A DNA stretch of 64,000 bases, from NCBI GenBank assembly GCA_028280505.1, contig JANQLO010000014.1:62001-126000 (forward strand), read 5' to 3'. The DNA is from Chromatiales bacterium. Its GTDB lineage: Bacteria; Pseudomonadota; Gammaproteobacteria; Chromatiales; Chromatiaceae. Below are positions 1-10,083 of this stretch, one piece after another (the stretch's first letter is position 1; every line of letters begins with the position of its first letter). The notes under the pieces were generated by a model, which made no database searches, was not told where the DNA came from, and saw only the letters and a list, made by a program, of their open reading frames with translations. The position numbers and the translations under genes were made by a program.

Positions 1-107
1 CAAGTTCTCGTATCCGAACAGCACGGGGCCTGTCGCGCGGTTAAATTCTGCGCTCGGCTGCCGTTAAATCCAGCAGACAGACAGCACCGCAGGACGCACG
101 CAAAAAA

Positions 108-1397
108 ATGCAACTACATCGTCCGACCCTTCGTTACAAAACCTCAAAAAAAATCAAGATGGCGGTTTCCGAACTGCGTTTAGGAATGTATATCGCCGAA
201 CTCGACCGTCCATGGGAAGAAACGCCCTTTTTGTTCCAGGGCTTCACGATCGAAACCGAACACGATATCCAGGCACTGGCCGAATACTGCGACACCGTGA
301 CCGTCGACATTCAGGCCTCGGTTGACTTCCAAATCGAGAACCGACGGCGACAAGGCAGTGTCTCGAGCACCAAAACAACCTCGGTACACAAACGCCGGGT
401 ACCCGTCGAACGCGAACTTTCCCACGCACAGCGAGCACATGCCGCATCCAGTCGTTTGATCCGGAGCATCATGGACGATATCCGCCTCGGCAAAAGCGTC
501 GACACACCGGCGGCAAAAGAGGCCGTCGCCGAATGCGCCGACAGCATCATCGCCAACCAGGATGCGATGGCGTTGCTTACACGAATCCGCGAGAAGGACG
601 AATACACCTCACAACATTCCATGAGCGTCTCGATCCTCACCATCGCTTTAGGGCGGCATATGGGGATGAATAGAGCACAGTTGATCGACGTCGGCATGTG
701 CGGACTTTTGCATGATGTCGGCAAGCTGCTTACACCCGATCAGATCCTGACCAAACCGGGTCGCCTAACCGACGAAGAGATGGCGATCATGCAGGAGCAT
801 TCGACGCATGGACGCGACATTCTGATGTCGAGCAGCGGAGACGCCATGAAAGCGCTGGACGTCGCACACGCACACCACGAACGCTTCGACGGCAGTGGCT
901 ACCCGCGCGGGCTGATCGAATCGCAAATCAACCAACAAACCCGCATGGTCGCAATCACCGATACCTTCGACGCCATCACCAGCGACCGCGTATACGACAA
1001 TGCGCGCACCAACATGGATGCCTTCCGCATTCTCAGCAAGGGCCGAAAAAACATGTGGGATCCCCGCATGGTGATTCGCTTCATCGAAGCGATCGGCATC
1101 TATCCCGCAGGTACCGCCGTAGAATTGAGCAATGGACTGATCGGTATCGTTATCGAGACTCACCCGACGCTCAAGTTACAACCGAAGATCATATTGACCC
1201 ACGGACCCAACGGCCCGCTCAGGTCGGCGATGATCATCGATCTCGCCTCGCCTAACCACGCCAAGAGACTTCAGATCAAACAGGTTCTGTCACCTCGTGC
1301 CGCCGGTGCCGATCTGCACAAACTGCGCGACAGCGGTGTTCTGGACAATCTCGATCAGCTACCGGAATACGGCCGCATCGCCGCCGTCGGCAGTTGA
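108..1397 (+). CDS. HD-GYP domain protein with N-terminal DUF3391, probable cyclic-di-GMP phosphodiesterase
   Basis: Predicted to hydrolyse cyclic di-GMP, a cytoplasmic second messenger controlling motility and surface attachment. The N-terminal ~80 residues (SELRLGMYIAELDRPW) match the DUF3391 domain that often precedes HD-GYP domains. The HD-GYP domain spans about residues 160-330: HDVGK at 202-206 gives the metal-binding HD pair, HHERFDGSGYP at 256-266 carries the GYP signature, and further metal-ligand candidates are H231 and D285 (AITDTFDAITSDR). All expected catalytic residues seem present, so activity is likely. No transmembrane segment or receiver domain is visible. The ATG at 159 (residue 18) is an alternative start; the Shine-Dalgarno before 108 is weak. 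It converges on clpB with a 39-nt gap. Family assignment is firm; the substrate is inferred from the family. Confidence 0.9.
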   Translation: MQLHRPTLRYKTSKKIKMAVSELRLGMYIAELDRPWEETPFLFQGFTIETEHDIQALAEYCDTVTVDIQASVDFQIENRRRQGSVSSTKTTSVHKRRVPVERELSHAQRAHAASSRLIRSIMDDIRLGKSVDTPAAKEAVAECADSIIANQDAMALLTRIREKDEYTSQHSMSVSILTIALGRHMGMNRAQLIDVGMCGLLHDVGKLLTPDQILTKPGRLTDEEMAIMQEHSTHGRDILMSSSGDAMKALDVAHAHHERFDGSGYPRGLIESQINQQTRMVAITDTFDAITSDRVYDNARTNMDAFRILSKGRKNMWDPRMVIRFIEAIGIYPAGTAVELSNGLIGIVIETHPTLKLQPKIILTHGPNGPLRSAMIIDLASPNHAKRLQIKQVLSPRAAGADLHKLRDSGVLDNLDQLPEYGRIAAVGS

Positions 1398-1436
1398 TCA
1401 TTAAGCGATAAACCCCATACCCGCTGCGCGCAGTAC

Positions 1437-4067
1437 CTAATCGATCAGCTCGCCTTCGATCACGGCACCTTCATCGTCGACATCGACATTGCGGCCTCGC
1501 GAGAAGATCAGGCCGCCGGCATCGGTGTTCACATGGATGACATCGCCCGGTTCGAATACGCCCGCGAGAATCTCCTGCGCCAAGGGATTTTCCAGTTGAC
1601 GCTGGATCGCCCGCTTCAGCGGACGTGCGCCGTACACCGGATCGAAACCGGCCTCGCCAAGGCGGTCGAGCGCACCGTGGCTTACCTCCAAGCCAAGGTC
1701 GCGTTCGGCCAAACGCTTACGTAGATAATCGATCTGGATCTCGGTAATCGCACGGATCTGCTCGCGACCGAGCGGATGGAACACCACCGCCTCGTCGACC
1801 CGATTGATGAATTCCGGTCGGAAGTGCTGACCGACCACCTCCATCACCGAAGCCTTCATGTCGTCATAGCGCTCTTCGCCGGCCAGCGTTTGGATCAAAT
1901 CCGATCCCAAGTTCGACGTCATGACGATCACGGTGTTACGAAAATCGACCGTACGGCCTTGACCATCGGTCAGACGGCCGTCGTCGAGTACCTGTAGCAG
2001 CACATTGAATACATCCGGATGGGCCTTTTCGACCTCGTCCATCAGGATGACGCTGTAAGGTCGACGACGCACCGCCTCGGTGAGATAGCCGCCTTCTTCA
2101 TAACCGACATAGCCGGGCGGTGCACCGATCAAACGGGCCACGGAGTGCTTCTCCATGAACTCCGACATATCGATACGCACCATGGCCTCTTCGGTATCGA
2201 ACAGAAACTCGGCCAGCGCCTTGCACAGCTCGGTCTTGCCGACCCCGGTCGGCCCCAGGAACAGAAAAGAGCCGTTGGGCCGGTTGGGATCGGCCAGACC
2301 GGCACGCGACCGTCGGATCGCATTGGATACCGCACCGACCGCCTCGTCCTGACCGACCACACGCCTGCCGATTTCACTTTCCATTCGCAGCAGCTTGTCA
2401 CGCTCGCCTTCGAGCATCTTGGACACGGGAATGCCGGTCCACTTCGACACCACGCCGGCAATCTCTTCATCGGTGACGTTATTGCGCAACAAATGGGTCT
2501 CCTGCATCTCGGCCTGGCTCGCCATATCGAGCTGACGTTCCAGTTCGGGGATACGGCCATATTGCAACTCCGACATACGCTGCAAATCACCGGCCCGGCG
2601 CGCGGTCTCGAATTCGAGGCGCGCTTGCTCCAAAGCCTCTTTGATATGCGTGGTACCCTGTACCGCGGCCTTTTCGGATTTCCAGATTTCTTCGAGATCG
2701 GCGAACTCGCGCTCCAAATCGGCGATGTCGTTCTCCAATGCGGCAAGGCGTTTCTTCGAAGCCTCGTCGGACTCTTTCTTCAGCGCCTCACGCTCGATCT
2801 TGAGCTGCACCAAGCGTCGATCAAGCCGGTCCATTTCCTCCGGCATGGAATCGATTTCCATACGGATCTGCGACGCGGCTTCGTCGATCAGATCGATTGC
2901 CTTATCGGGCAATTGACGATCGGTAATGTAACGATGCGACAAGGTCGCTGCAGCGACGATCGCCGGATCGGTGATTTCGACACCATGGTGTACCTCGTAG
3001 CGTTCTTTCAAGCCACGCAGAATTGCAATGGTGTCTTCAACGCTCGGCTCCTGCACCAACACCTTCTGAAAGCGTCGCTCCAGTGCCGCATCTTTTTCGA
3101 TGTACTGCCGGTATTCATCGAGCGTGGTCGCACCGATGCAATGCAGCTCGCCGCGCGCCAATGCCGGCTTGAGCATATTGCCGGCATCCATGGCGCCCTC
3201 GGCCTTGCCGGCACCAACCATGGTATGGATCTCGTCGATGAACAGGATGATCTGGCCTTCTTGTTTCGCCAGGTCGTTGAGCACCGCTTTAAGGCGTTCC
3301 TCGAACTCGCCGCGAAACTTGGCGCCGGCGATCAAGGCACCCATGTCGAGCGACAGCAGGCGTTTGTTCTTCAGTCCTTCGGGCACCTCACCATTGATGA
3401 TGCGTTGTGCCAATCCCTCGACAATGGCGGTCTTACCCACGCCGGGCTCACCGATCAGCACGGGATTGTTCTTGGTGCGGCGCTGTAACACCTGAACGGA
3501 ACGCCGAATTTCGTCATCGCGACCGATCACCGGATCGAGCTTGCCTTGCTCGGCCCGCTCGGTCAGATCGATGGTGTACTTTTCGAGCGCCTGGCGTTGT
3601 TCCTCGGCATTCGGATCATTCACCGATTGACCGCCACGTACCTGCTCGACGGCCTTCTCCAATGCGCCCGTGCTGGCGCCTGCCTTGCGCATGACTTCCC
3701 CTAGCGCGCCTTTGTCCTCGCTCGCGGCCAAGACAAACAGCTCGGAAGAGATGTACTGATCCTTACGCTGCTGCGCCAGCTTGTCGGTTTGATTGAGTAA
3801 ACGCCCGAGATCGTTCGAGATGTGTACATCACCGGCCATTCCCTGCACCGACGACAGACGATCCAAGCCGTCACCGAGTGCGGATCGCAATTGATTGACG
3901 TTGACATCGGCCTGGGCCAGGAGATGGCGTACCGTACCGCCCTCCTGATCGAGCAAGGCGGTCATCAGGTGCAAAGGTTCGATGAACTGATGGTCGCGCC
4001 CTACCGCAAGGCTCTGCGCATCCGCCAGCGCCATCTGGAATTTGCTGGTCAATCGATCCATCCGCAT
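1437..4067 (-). CDS. clpB: ATP-dependent disaggregase ClpB
   Basis: Hexameric AAA+ chaperone that threads aggregated proteins through its pore together with DnaK. The 876 residues include the N-terminal Clp-N repeats (1-145), NBD1 with Walker A GEPGVGKT at 206-213, the coiled-coil middle domain (about 405-525, rich in Glu/Lys/Leu), NBD2 with Walker [11 protein letters not shown] near 610 and the C-terminal D2-small domain. The start [14 protein letters not shown] matches the family start, and GGAG lies nine nucleotides upstream. The C-terminus is about 20 residues longer than E. coli ClpB. It is the last gene of the rluD-pgeF-gcvR-def-clpB run, the order also known near clpB in enterics, but has its own heat-shock promoter. 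The middle domain distinguishes it from ClpA and ClpC. Confidence 0.98.
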   Translation of the reverse strand: MRMDRLTSKFQMALADAQSLAVGRDHQFIEPLHLMTALLDQEGGTVRHLLAQADVNVNQLRSALGDGLDRLSSVQGMAGDVHISNDLGRLLNQTDKLAQQRKDQYISSELFVLAASEDKGALGEVMRKAGASTGALEKAVEQVRGGQSVNDPNAEEQRQALEKYTIDLTERAEQGKLDPVIGRDDEIRRSVQVLQRRTKNNPVLIGEPGVGKTAIVEGLAQRIINGEVPEGLKNKRLLSLDMGALIAGAKFRGEFEERLKAVLNDLAKQEGQIILFIDEIHTMVGAGKAEGAMDAGNMLKPALARGELHCIGATTLDEYRQYIEKDAALERRFQKVLVQEPSVEDTIAILRGLKERYEVHHGVEITDPAIVAAATLSHRYITDRQLPDKAIDLIDEAASQIRMEIDSMPEEMDRLDRRLVQLKIEREALKKESDEASKKRLAALENDIADLEREFADLEEIWKSEKAAVQGTTHIKEALEQARLEFETARRAGDLQRMSELQYGRIPELERQLDMASQAEMQETHLLRNNVTDEEIAGVVSKWTGIPVSKMLEGERDKLLRMESEIGRRVVGQDEAVGAVSNAIRRSRAGLADPNRPNGSFLFLGPTGVGKTELCKALAEFLFDTEEAMVRIDMSEFMEKHSVARLIGAPPGYVGYEEGGYLTEAVRRRPYSVILMDEVEKAHPDVFNVLLQVLDDGRLTDGQGRTVDFRNTVIVMTSNLGSDLIQTLAGEERYDDMKASVMEVVGQHFRPEFINRVDEAVVFHPLGREQIRAITEIQIDYLRKRLAERDLGLEVSHGALDRLGEAGFDPVYGARPLKRAIQRQLENPLAQEILAGVFEPGDVIHVNTDAGGLIFSRGRNVDVDDEGAVIEGELID

Positions 4068-4103
4068 GGGAGAAAACTCCGATAAATTATGTGGTTAACC
4101 CAC

Positions 4104-4131
4104 ATATGGGGGGAGGGAAAGATAATTCAAG
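4104..4131 (-). promoter_or_regulatory. Sigma-32 (RpoH) heat-shock promoter of clpB
   Basis: On the minus strand a -35 element CTTGAA (4126-4131) is followed after exactly 14 nt by a -10 element CCCCATAT (4104-4111). This fits the RpoH consensus CTTGAAA-N11/16-CCCATnT closely. Transcription would start near 4095-4099, giving a roughly 30-nt leader with GGAG before the clpB ATG at 4067. ClpB is a classical RpoH target. A TATGTGG/CCACATA inverted repeat (4088-4106) overlaps the -10 and the predicted start point. Confidence 0.88.
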
Positions 4132-4252
4132 GGTAGCCGAACCGGTCCGGCGCAATGCTGTTTAGGGCCACGACACCGGCCCGGTGCAACGTGAACGGCT
4201 CACATCGAGCCAGAAAGAATGAGGAGCGGATCCGCACCACGGCAAATACCGC

Positions 4253-4774
4253 CTATTTGATTTTTCCGCCTTTTTGATAAACCTTGCGCTTGAACAAATC
4301 GGTCCGCCGGCTGACAACGCGATCGACGAACAACATGCCGTCGAGGTGATCGATCTCATGCTGTGCAGCGCGTGCTTCGTAGCCTTCCATGTCGAACGCC
4401 AAAGACGCGCCTTGGGGGTCTCTTGCGACAAGATGAATACGGGTCGCACGAATCACATTGCCGGTGTAATCCGGCACCGAGAGACAGCCCTCGCGCGCCA
4501 TCTCGTATCCCTCCCAATGCGTGATTTCCGGATTCACCAGAACCAGACGGCCATGGTTGGGCACCGGCTTGCGCGTAGTCGAGCAGTCGAGAATAACGAT
4601 GCGCTGAAAACGCCCGACCTGAGGCGCCGCTATGCCGACCGCAGCCGGGCCGTTACGTCGAGTCTCTTCCAAATCATCGATGAATGCCCGAAGTTCGTCA
4701 TCGAATACCGCAACCGGTTCGGAGACCTGTTTGAGTGCCGGATCCGGCAGGGTCAGGATGTCAAGTATCGCCAC
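4253..4774 (-). CDS. def: Peptide deformylase
   Basis: Removes the formyl group from the N-terminal formyl-methionine of new proteins; a cytoplasmic metalloenzyme using Fe2+ or Zn2+. The three family motifs are present in 173 residues: GIAAPQ (47-52, motif 1), EGCLSVP (95-101, with metal ligand C97) and QHEIDH (138-143, metal ligands H139 and H143, catalytic E140). The start is GTG. It follows the GcvR-like gene by 7 nt, so the two are likely co-transcribed. It is not linked to fmt here, so a second copy beside fmt elsewhere in the genome is possible. The downstream 185 nt before clpB hold a weak hairpin (4197-4211) and the clpB promoter. Confidence 0.95.
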   Translation of the reverse strand: MAILDILTLPDPALKQVSEPVAVFDDELRAFIDDLEETRRNGPAAVGIAAPQVGRFQRIVILDCSTTRKPVPNHGRLVLVNPEITHWEGYEMAREGCLSVPDYTGNVIRATRIHLVARDPQGASLAFDMEGYEARAAQHEIDHLDGMLFVDRVVSRRTDLFKRKVYQKGGKIK

Positions 4775-4781
4775 GCGCTGC

Positions 4782-5306
4782 TCAACCTATGTAGGTCTCG
4801 ATGGGACTGACGTTGACGTCGACGCCATCCTGGCGAAGTGTCTCCAAAGCCTGCTCGATGGCCTCTACGGAAACCTCGGCCACACCGGCGATCTGCATGA
4901 TGTACACCGGTTTGTCTGCCGTACCGGCCACATCGGATTCGAGATCAAGAACATTAAAGCCGGCAGATGCCAATGCAGCGGTGACCTGGGCGACGATACC
5001 GGCGCGATCGGCGCCGCTGACGGTGACCTGAATATTCGGCAACAGATGCTCGTGTAATCGCGCTTTGATCGGATCGATGTGCAGACACATGCCCTGTGCT
5101 TCGATCACCGGCTCCAGCCGTTCACGCAGCCCTGTCTCATCGTCGACGCCATTGACCATCATCATGATGGTGAAATTACCGCCGAGACGCAGCATGGATG
5201 TCTCGCCCAGATTCATGCCCTGTTCGAACAAGGCCTGGGTAATCGCAGCCACGATCCCCGGCTTGTCTTCGCCGATCAGGGTCAACATATACCAATGGTT
5301 CGTCAT
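4782..5306 (-). CDS. Two-ACT-domain protein, glycine cleavage repressor (GcvR) family
   Basis: The 174 residues form two ACT domains, about 5-80 (HWYMLTLIGEDKPGIVAAIT) and 90-170 (NIQVTVSGADRAGIVAQVT), each with the Asp-x-Pro/Ala-Gly-Ile-Val turn typical of amino-acid-binding ACT modules. E. coli GcvR has this architecture and modulates GcvA, but many bacterial relatives have unknown targets, so the symbol is withheld. Start ATG with an upstream AAGAG. It is packed between pgeF (19-nt gap) and def (7-nt gap). No DNA-binding domain is present, so any regulatory effect must pass through a partner. Confidence 0.8.
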   Translation of the reverse strand: MTNHWYMLTLIGEDKPGIVAAITQALFEQGMNLGETSMLRLGGNFTIMMMVNGVDDETGLRERLEPVIEAQGMCLHIDPIKARLHEHLLPNIQVTVSGADRAGIVAQVTAALASAGFNVLDLESDVAGTADKPVYIMQIAGVAEVSVEAIEQALETLRQDGVDVNVSPIETYIG

Positions 5307-5325
5307 AGCGCTCTTCTCATCGAGT

Positions 5326-6066
5326 TCAGGGTCGCAACCAAATCAGGCTGGCCATTCTGCCGGTAATCCCGTCGCGACGGTAGGAAAAGAAGGATTCGGG
5401 TTCACTATAGGTGCAGCGATCTCCACCGCCGATACAGTCGATATCGAGGCCGGCAAGGCGGTCGCGCGCCAAACCGTAAAGATCGGCCAGCCAATGCCCG
5501 CGTCCATGGGCACGAAATCGATCGGCCGCCCGAGGCGAAGCATTCACAAAAACATGACGTACGTCATCGCCGACTTCAAAGGCGTCAGGCCCGATCGCCG
5601 GCCCCAACCAGGCCATCAATTCCCCGGGCGGCTCGCCGAGAGCCGCGACAGTCGCTTCCAGCACACCGCCCGCCAGACCGCGCCAACCGGCGTGCGCCGC
5701 GGCAACCCGCGTTCCGGAGCGGTTACAGAACAGCACCGGCAAACAATCGGCGGTCATAACCACACAAACGCGCCCGGGTCGATCTTCGATACAGGCATCG
5801 GCGCAATCCACCGATTCACCGGGCAGACGCACGCGACTACCGTGTACTTGGCGCAGCCAGTTCGGTTCGGTGGAAAAACCGAGCATATCCGCCAAACGTT
5901 GACGATTCTGCGCAACACATTCCGGCCGGTCGTCGACATGGTCACCCAGATTGAGGCCGGCCCATCGCCCTGCGCTGACGCCGCCGGCGCGGGTCGTACT
6001 GACGGCACATACATTAACCGGTGCGGGCCAGCTCGGCCGAATGAGGTCAATCGTCACGCCAGTCAT
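5326..6066 (-). CDS. pgeF: Multi-copper-oxidase-like laccase domain protein PgeF (YfiH family)
   Basis: Member of the YfiH/LACC1 family, described as purine nucleoside phosphorylase/adenosine deaminase and, for E. coli PgeF, as a peptidoglycan editing factor that removes wrongly incorporated serine-containing precursors. With the start at 6066 it has 246 residues, the usual family size. Conserved metal-site residues are H75 (RQVHG), C108 (TADCLPV) and H125 (AAHAGWRG); GPAIGP and FEVG motifs follow. A longer reading frame upstream exists, but homology begins at the ATG at 6066 (or 6072), inside the end of rluD. That overlap of about 20 nt implies translational coupling. Confidence 0.88.
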   Translation of the reverse strand: MTGVTIDLIRPSWPAPVNVCAVSTTRAGGVSAGRWAGLNLGDHVDDRPECVAQNRQRLADMLGFSTEPNWLRQVHGSRVRLPGESVDCADACIEDRPGRVCVVMTADCLPVLFCNRSGTRVAAAHAGWRGLAGGVLEATVAALGEPPGELMAWLGPAIGPDAFEVGDDVRHVFVNASPRAADRFRAHGRGHWLADLYGLARDRLAGLDIDCIGGGDRCTYSEPESFFSYRRDGITGRMASLIWLRP

Positions 6067-7114
6067 CGTCATCCAATGCGGCAACATCATCGAATCCGAC
6101 AGGGTCGTAATCGGCATCCGGCCAATGGACCGCTGCATCCTCGGCCAGCGCGTCCAGCAGGGCACGCATGTCAGGCGGAATGGCGCAATCGAAACGCATA
6201 GCCCGATGTTCGACCGGATGATCGAACTGCAAACGTTTGGCATGCAAGGCCTGGCGTTTAAAGCCACGCAACATTTGCTTCAAAGACTCGCTTGCCCCTG
6301 TCGGCAACCGCAGCCGGTGACCGTACACCGGGTCACCGAACACGGGGTGACGCAAATGCGCCATATGAACGCGAATCTGATGGGTACGGCCGGTATCGAG
6401 TACAACCTTGAGCAACGTATGGCCGCGAAAATGTTCGAGCACGCGAAAATGCGTGACGGATGGTTTTCCCAACGGATTGACCGCCATACGGGTACGCTGA
6501 GTCGGATGCCGCCCGATCGGTAGGTCGATGGTACCGCCGGCCGGCATGCCGCCGACAACCAAGGCGCGGTACTCACGATGCACCTCGCGTGCCGCGATGG
6601 CATCAACCAGCCGTTTGAACGCGGCCTGCGTACGGGCGACCACCATTAAGCCCGTCGTGTCCTTGTCCAATCGATGAACGATGCCCGCTCTGGGCAACTC
6701 GCTGAGCGTGGGATCGTGATAGAGCAAACCGTTCTGTAAGGTGCCGTCGGGATTGCCGGCGGCAGGATGTACGACGAGATCGGCCGGCTTATTGATGACG
6801 AGGATATGCGCGTCTTCAAACACCAGATCGAGCGGAATCGCTTGGGGAACGCAGGCCACCTGCTCCTCACTGACCGCGCGCAACGTCAAACAGTCCCCCA
6901 ACGCGACTTTGTCGCGCGGGCGACGCGGTTCGCCGTTGACCGTGACCCGACCGTCACGCGTCCAGCTCTGCAGGCGACTACGCGAATAATCGGGAAACAA
7001 GCTGGCAAGGGCCTGATCCAGCCGTGCACCGGCCAAATCCGCGGGTACGGTGACACTGAGCAAGGTCTCGGTTTGATTCTGATCGGACAAGATCCTTCCG
7101 GTATAATCGCGCAT
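6047..7114 (-). CDS. rluD: 23S rRNA pseudouridine synthase RluD
   Basis: Isomerises uridines in helix 69 of 23S rRNA (positions 1911/1915/1917 in E. coli numbering). It has an N-terminal S4 RNA-binding domain (about 25-85, GARLDQALASLFPDYSRSRLQ) and the RluA-type catalytic domain with HRLDKDTTG at 147-155, whose D150 is the expected nucleophile. At 355 residues it is somewhat longer than E. coli RluD, with an acidic C-terminal tail (DAAVHWPDADYDPVGFDD). It lies divergently from bamD with only 27 nt between starts, the same pair as in enterics, which supports RluD over the paralogues RluA and RluC. Confidence 0.92.
   Translation of the reverse strand: MRDYTGRILSDQNQTETLLSVTVPADLAGARLDQALASLFPDYSRSRLQSWTRDGRVTVNGEPRRPRDKVALGDCLTLRAVSEEQVACVPQAIPLDLVFEDAHILVINKPADLVVHPAAGNPDGTLQNGLLYHDPTLSELPRAGIVHRLDKDTTGLMVVARTQAAFKRLVDAIAAREVHREYRALVVGGMPAGGTIDLPIGRHPTQRTRMAVNPLGKPSVTHFRVLEHFRGHTLLKVVLDTGRTHQIRVHMAHLRHPVFGDPVYGHRLRLPTGASESLKQMLRGFKRQALHAKRLQFDHPVEHRAMRFDCAIPPDMRALLDALAEDAAVHWPDADYDPVGFDDVAALDDDDWRDD
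7102..7107 (+). promoter_or_regulatory. Putative -10 element for bamD
   Basis: A perfect TATAAT lies on the plus strand just inside the rluD start. With 17-nt spacing the -35 would be CTGATC (7079-7084), a weak match. A start point near 7114 would leave a roughly 28-nt leader before the bamD ATG. The rluD promoter must overlap this region, since only 27 nt separate the two genes. Confidence 0.5.
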
Positions 7115-7141
7115 CGCTCTCGAATTTGCGGATTATCTCCC

Positions 7142-7960
7142 ATGATGCGTGTTTTCTGGCCAGTTTTGCTCGTCGCCATGATGCTTTCGGGCTGCTCGGC
7201 GCTCGAAGAGAAAGACGAAACCCTAGGCTGGAGTCAGCAAAGGCTGTTCACCGAAGCCACGGACGACATGCGGGCGGGCAATTACGAACAGGCTATCAAA
7301 TACTACGAAATTCTCGAATCACGCTACCCGTTCGGCAAGTATGCCCATCAGGCACAACTCAATGTAGCCTACGCCTACTACCGTTATCAGGAACCGGAAT
7401 CGGCGCTTGCGGCCGCCGACCGCTTCATTCGCCTGCACCCCGGGCACCCGGCAACCGCCTATGCCTACTATCTGCGCGGCCTGGCGAATTTCAACCGCAG
7501 CCTGGGTTTCCTCGACCGCTTCGTACCGACCGACACCGCGCAACGCGATCCCGGGGCGGCGCTCGACTCGTACAAGGACTTCGCCGAAGTGGTGAGGCTG
7601 TTCCCCAATAGCGAATACGCCGAAGACTCGGCACGCCGGATGCTGTATCTGCGTAACAACCTCGCTCGCTATGAAGTGCGTGTCGCACGTTACTATATGC
7701 GCCGTGGCGCCTTTCTCGCCGCGGCCAACCGGGCGGAATACGTCGTACAGAACTACCAACGCACACCGGCGCTGCGTGAGGCATTGGAGATCATGATCGC
7801 GGCCTACGGGAAATTGGGCATGGACGACCTCGCCAGCGACGCACAACGCGTTTTGGCGCTGAACGAGCAAAGCGGCGCGCTCATCCCCGACCCGCAGGAG
7901 ACCGCCGAAAAATCGCTCGGCGTGCGGCTATGGGAATTCTTCGAACTCGACGAAAACTGA
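7142..7960 (+). CDS. bamD: Outer-membrane protein assembly factor BamD
   Basis: Lipoprotein of the BAM complex that folds beta-barrel proteins into the outer membrane. The 272-residue protein has a lipoprotein signal ending in MLSGC, with lipidated C18, then TPR-type helices (ATDDMRAGNYEQAIKYYE; YPFGKYAHQAQLNVAYAYY; ALAAADRFIRLHPGHPATAYAYYLRG) typical of BamD. The start was placed at the ATG pair 7142/7145 because the signal peptide begins there; an open frame upstream overlaps rluD on the other strand and is not homologous. It is followed by a hairpin and then the convergent PII gene. Confidence 0.95.
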   Translation: MMRVFWPVLLVAMMLSGCSALEEKDETLGWSQQRLFTEATDDMRAGNYEQAIKYYEILESRYPFGKYAHQAQLNVAYAYYRYQEPESALAAADRFIRLHPGHPATAYAYYLRGLANFNRSLGFLDRFVPTDTAQRDPGAALDSYKDFAEVVRLFPNSEYAEDSARRMLYLRNNLARYEVRVARYYMRRGAFLAAANRAEYVVQNYQRTPALREALEIMIAAYGKLGMDDLASDAQRVLALNEQSGALIPDPQETAEKSLGVRLWEFFELDEN

Positions 7961-7979
7961 GCCCGGGGTATCCGGGCTC
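7959..7979. terminator. Hairpin between convergent bamD and glnK
   Basis: An 8-bp perfect stem GAGCCCGG/CCGGGCTC with a 5-nt loop begins inside the bamD stop codon. There is no clear T-tract on either side, so it could be a weak bidirectional terminator or only protect mRNA ends. Confidence 0.5.
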
Positions 7980-7993
7980 GAACTGAAAACGCG

Positions 7994-8389
<396 letters not shown>

Positions 8390-8394
8390 CTAAT

Positions 8395-9990
8395 TCAGAA
8401 TCCATTGACAATGGGATAACGGCGGTCGCGACCGTAAGCACGGCGCGTGATCTTGACCCCCGGCGGTGCCTGACGGCGTTTGTATTCACTGCGGTCGACC
8501 ATACGGGTGACACGCTCGACCGTGGCTCGATCGAAACCGGCAGCAACGATTTCGTCGACAGCCTGATCTTCCTCGACATAACGCGCCAGAATCGGATCGA
8601 GAACAGCATAATCCGGCAAACTGTCGGCATCTTTCTGATCCGCGCGCAATTCTGCCGACGGAGGCCGATCAATCACCGCTTGCGGGATCACCTCGCCGTT
8701 ACGGTTTCGCCAATGCGCGAGCCGGTAGACCAGTGTCTTGGGCACGTCTTTCAACGGCGCAAATCCGCCGGCCATGTCGCCGTACAGGGTTGCGTAGCCG
8801 ACCGACATTTCGCTTTTGTTACCGGTGGTCAACAACATGCGGCCACGCTTATTGCTTATCGCCATCAAGATGATGCCGCGACTGCGCGCCTGGATATTCT
8901 CTTCGGTGAGATCGGGTTCGGTACCGGCAAAAGTATCGGTCAAGGTATCCAGAAAGGCCTGAAACACCGACTCGATAGGGATGCTCTGAAAATCCACACC
9001 CATGCGTTCCGCCTGGCGTCTGGCCTCATCGTTGCTGAGCTGCGCGGTATAGCGCGACGGCATCGACACAGCCTCGACACTCTTCGCACCCAAGGCATCG
9101 ACGGCTATCGTCAGGGTCAGTGCCGAATCGATACCACCGGATAATCCGAGCACCACCGACGAAAAGCCGTTTTTGGCCACATAATCACGTGTTCCCGTAA
9201 CCAGGGCACCGTATACCTGCTCCAGTTCGTCCAAAACGGGTTCGACGTTTGCCGGTTTCGGCACACCACGATCGAGAGTGACCAGGGTTTCGCTCTCTTC
9301 GAAGAAAGGGGCACGATGACAAATCTCGCCGCGACGATCGAGCACGAAGGAGCCGCCGTCGAACACCAGTTCGTCCTGACCGCCGACGAGATTCACATAG
9401 ACCACCGAGACGCCGAAACGCGACGCGCGTTCCCCAACCAGCTTTTCACGCTCTTCGGCCTTGTGCTGATAAAACGGTGACGCATTGAGGTTCAAAAGCA
9501 CCTCAGCGCCTGCGGAGGCCGCACGTTGCACGGGGACGTCGAACCAGACATCTTCGCAGATGGTCACCCCAAAACGCACACCACCCTGCTCGAATACGAC
9601 GGCATTGGTACCCGGTTCGAAATAACGCCGTTCATCGAAGACACTGTAGTTCGGCAATTTCATCTTGAGATATTCGGCCGCAACGACGCCGTCACGGAGC
9701 ACACCCGCCGCGTTGTAGCGCAACCCGTCTCGCGTGACCGGATAACCCAACACCAAGGTGATACCACTGGCGACCCGGGCGATCTCCCGCAAGGCGGCGT
9801 TGACACGCACATCACACGCCGGTCGCAACAAGAGGTCCTCAGGCGGATAGCCCGTCAGCGTGAGTTCCGGAAACACTGCCAGATCGGCCTTACCGCGCAG
9901 ACGTTCCGCACAACGCATCACACGTTCGGCATTGCCCTCGATGTCGCCGACCATGAGATTAACTTGTGCCAATGCAACTGTTATCGACAC
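8395..9990 (-). CDS. nadE: Glutamine-dependent NAD+ synthetase
   Basis: Catalyses the last step of NAD synthesis: deamido-NAD + ATP + glutamine to NAD. Domain order in 531 residues: N-terminal nitrilase-type glutaminase (1-260) with catalytic triad candidates E42 (FPELTLTGYPPEDLL), K109 and C145 (TICEDVW), then the NAD synthase domain with the ATP-pyrophosphatase loop SGGIDS at 284-289. The glutaminase domain separates it from the ammonia-only E. coli enzyme. It precedes glnK in an apparent two-gene operon. A partial GG-N10-GC (sigma-54-like) match lies about 63 nt upstream, too weak to annotate as a promoter. Confidence 0.96.
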   Translation of the reverse strand: MSITVALAQVNLMVGDIEGNAERVMRCAERLRGKADLAVFPELTLTGYPPEDLLLRPACDVRVNAALREIARVASGITLVLGYPVTRDGLRYNAAGVLRDGVVAAEYLKMKLPNYSVFDERRYFEPGTNAVVFEQGGVRFGVTICEDVWFDVPVQRAASAGAEVLLNLNASPFYQHKAEEREKLVGERASRFGVSVVYVNLVGGQDELVFDGGSFVLDRRGEICHRAPFFEESETLVTLDRGVPKPANVEPVLDELEQVYGALVTGTRDYVAKNGFSSVVLGLSGGIDSALTLTIAVDALGAKSVEAVSMPSRYTAQLSNDEARRQAERMGVDFQSIPIESVFQAFLDTLTDTFAGTEPDLTEENIQARSRGIILMAISNKRGRMLLTTGNKSEMSVGYATLYGDMAGGFAPLKDVPKTLVYRLAHWRNRNGEVIPQAVIDRPPSAELRADQKDADSLPDYAVLDPILARYVEEDQAVDEIVAAGFDRATVERVTRMVDRSEYKRRQAPPGVKITRRAYGRDRRYPIVNGF

Positions 9991-10083
9991 CTCGGTTTTG
10001 CACCTCGAATCGGTTTCAAAGCAGTCTGCCGGTCACCGACACCCGACTGCCGGCAAGGCTACACCCAAGCCCGGGTAAAATAA

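Noticed and set aside
1-107. Region upstream of the HD-GYP gene inspected for promoter or riboswitch
   Set aside because: No clear promoter boxes or structure; the upstream context is cut by the window start.
2019-3488. 489-codon ORF antisense to clpB
   Set aside because: Shadow frame produced by GC-biased third positions of clpB; composition is His/Gln/Leu/Asp rich with no recognisable domain, and clpB itself is fully conserved.
4174-4211. CACCGG palindrome and GGCTC/GAGCC hairpin downstream of def
   Set aside because: Short stems without a T-tract; GC-rich context makes them likely by chance, so not called a terminator.
5065-6201. 378-codon plus-strand ORF across the gcvR-like and pgeF genes
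   Set aside because: Covers parts of two well-supported minus-strand genes and the gap between them, low-complexity basic composition, no homology signal.
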